Under the pieces are notes generated by a model, which was not told the origin of the DNA, did no database searches, and worked only from the letters and a program-made list of their open reading frames with translations. The translations under genes and the position numbers were made by a program. Below, one piece after another: positions 63,083-64,000 of a stretch of 64,000 nucleotides of DNA (positions are counted from its first letter, which is position 1; every line of letters starts with the position of its first letter). This DNA comes from Planctomycetota bacterium (GTDB lineage: Bacteria > Planctomycetota > Phycisphaerae > UBA1845): assembly GCA_016200265.1 (NCBI GenBank), contig JACQFE010000006.1, positions 1 through 64,000 of the forward strand. The letters are read 5' to 3'.

Positions 63083-63940
63083 TCAGACTCCTTCTCCTTG
63101 CAAAAGTGCGTTTCGCACGTTCGTGAGGAAGCGTCCAAGGCGAGCAACAGCAGAGGCGCGCGGACCTGCCTGCAGGGCTTCGAGGAGTGCGCTTCCGATG
63201 ATTACGCCGTCCGACTGGGCGGCGATGAGCGTCGCAGATGAAACACTGTTGATCCCGAACCCAGCGAGGACGGGGCGGCGAGTCGCCGCGCGAGCGCGGT
63301 GGAGGAACTTCACAGTTTCGAAGGGTGCTCGGTTTCGTGTGCCCGTGACTCCGGTCATGCTGACTGCGTAAAGGAAACCGCAAGTCTGTCCGCCGATCCT
63401 TCGGAGGCGGTCGGCGGGCGTGGTTGGGGCCGCCAACAAAATGACCTCGAACCCGGCGATTCGCAGTTGCTCAGAGATTTCCGAGGGTCGGAAAATCTGC
63501 TGCCTGGCGCAGGCTGCTCGTTGCCGACGTTGCGGGGTCCAGGGCAAGTCGGGGACGATGAACCCTCGAACACCGACGGCGCGGGCGTCTACGGTCAGCC
63601 TCAGGCACCCAAAGGCGAGAAGCGGGTTGAGGTAGCTCATGATCACGACCGGAATGGGTACGTGCGCCAGGTGGATCAGGTCGAGTGCACGGCGGATGGT
63701 CATACCTGCATCGAGGCATCGCTGTGAGGCGTGCTGGACCACAGGTCCGTCGGCCAGAGGATCGGAGAACGGTATTCCGACCTCGACAACGTCGCAGCCC
63801 GATTCCGCGGTTTGCCGAAGGGCGTCGACAAAGCACGCGGCGCTCGGAAATCCAGCGGTCAGAAATGGAACCAGCGCCTTTCCCCCCGACTCCAATCGCA
63901 ACCGGATGGCCTGTTCGACCGTTTGTGATGACGCCGACAT
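63083..63940 (-). CDS. trpA: Tryptophan synthase alpha chain
   Basis: Cleaves indole-3-glycerol phosphate and passes indole to TrpB. The 285-residue protein has VPFLTAGFP, the catalytic VEVGIPFSDPLADGPVVQ (Glu and Asp), GFIVPDLPW, YAVSMTGVTG and GFGINS. An insert of about 15 residues (TPQRRQRAACARQQIFRP) after the PDLP loop is longer than usual. The ATG overlaps the upstream trpB stop by one base (TGATG). Order trpB-trpA-aroF ties the first step of aromatic synthesis to its last step for tryptophan. Confidence 0.95.
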   Translation of the reverse strand: MSASSQTVEQAIRLRLESGGKALVPFLTAGFPSAACFVDALRQTAESGCDVVEVGIPFSDPLADGPVVQHASQRCLDAGMTIRRALDLIHLAHVPIPVVIMSYLNPLLAFGCLRLTVDARAVGVRGFIVPDLPWTPQRRQRAACARQQIFRPSEISEQLRIAGFEVILLAAPTTPADRLRRIGGQTCGFLYAVSMTGVTGTRNRAPFETVKFLHRARAATRRPVLAGFGINSVSSATLIAAQSDGVIIGSALLEALQAGPRASAVARLGRFLTNVRNALLQGEGV

Positions 63941-64000
63941 CAGTGATTCCTTTTCTTCGCGGGTTTTGTGGTCAGGCTTGCCACGGTGGTTACGTCCTTG
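63940..64000 (-). CDS. trpB: C-terminal end of tryptophan synthase beta chain (partial)
   Basis: The minus strand from the window edge reads KDVTTVASLTTKPAKKRNH and stop. GxGDKDVxTVA is the typical TrpB ending, and the position right before trpA supports it. The last residues are a lineage-specific basic tail. The stop shares one base with the trpA start. Confidence 0.82.
   Translation of the reverse strand, partial: KDVTTVASLTTKPAKKRNH

Overview
The window most likely comes from a planctomycete-type bacterium (Planctomycetota, possibly Phycisphaerae; inferred from content, no species assigned). The supporting signs are membrane proteins with the CPKCDYDLRG zinc ribbon, long secreted proteins with DCNxNxxPDxCD-type repeats, a cohesin-like secreted protein with a PEP-CTERM-like tail, a 16S rRNA gene with no 23S or 5S next to it, and lipid A/heptose genes. 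GC content is moderately high and intergenic space is rich in decayed repeats.

Layout. 1-7.6 kb: tRNA-Lys(CUU), queE, two membrane proteins with zinc ribbons, a molybdate ABC operon (modA-modB-modC, minus strand), an M28/PDZ lipoprotein peptidase and a decayed 3' end of rex. 7.9-33.5 kb: a hybrid polyketide/non-ribosomal peptide cluster. It has a lipoprotein translationally coupled to a KAS III-like enzyme, a GNAT protein, an aminotransferase/acyl-ACP-reductase-like fusion with a docking domain, a Cy-A(Cys)-PCP-Ox NRPS, a HemN-like radical SAM protein, a free-standing DH-ACP, one fully reducing PKS module (KS-AT-DH-cMT-ER-KR-ACP), an Sfp-type PPTase and two FtsX/MacB-like permeases. 33.6-38.8 kb: a cohesin-like secreted protein, an ArsR-AHSA1/SnoaL pair, a DUF1579 protein and a third zinc-ribbon membrane protein. 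39.6-44.2 kb: uvrA, rpmB, accD and a VOC protein. 44.7-50.4 kb: secreted proteins. 50.6-52.2 kb: solitary 16S rRNA with promoter, boxA-like site and terminator. 52.7-64 kb: a GT39-like membrane protein, an AmmeMemoRadiSam B-like gene, lpxK, a conserved gene and gmhB, an RRM protein, a di-haem oxidoreductase, and trpB(partial)-trpA-aroF.

Proposed logic of the cluster (inference): the reducing PKS builds an alkyl chain that may carry C-methyl groups. The Cy domain condenses it with cysteine (A-domain code DLYNLSLIWK) and cyclises to a thiazoline, and the Ox domain oxidises this to a thiazole. The reductase half of the fusion protein, docked through TubC_N, releases the thioester as an aldehyde, and its PLP half converts the aldehyde to an amine. 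The expected scaffold is a 2-alkyl-thiazol-4-yl-methylamine, possibly C-methylated by the radical SAM protein and N-acylated by the GNAT protein.

Two near-consensus parS sites (GTTTCACGTGAAAC) lie about 7 kb apart in inverted, diverged copies of one intergenic element. Several gene remnants (rex, a SEC-C tail, a HicB-like piece) and dispersed or tandem repeats fill the spacers.
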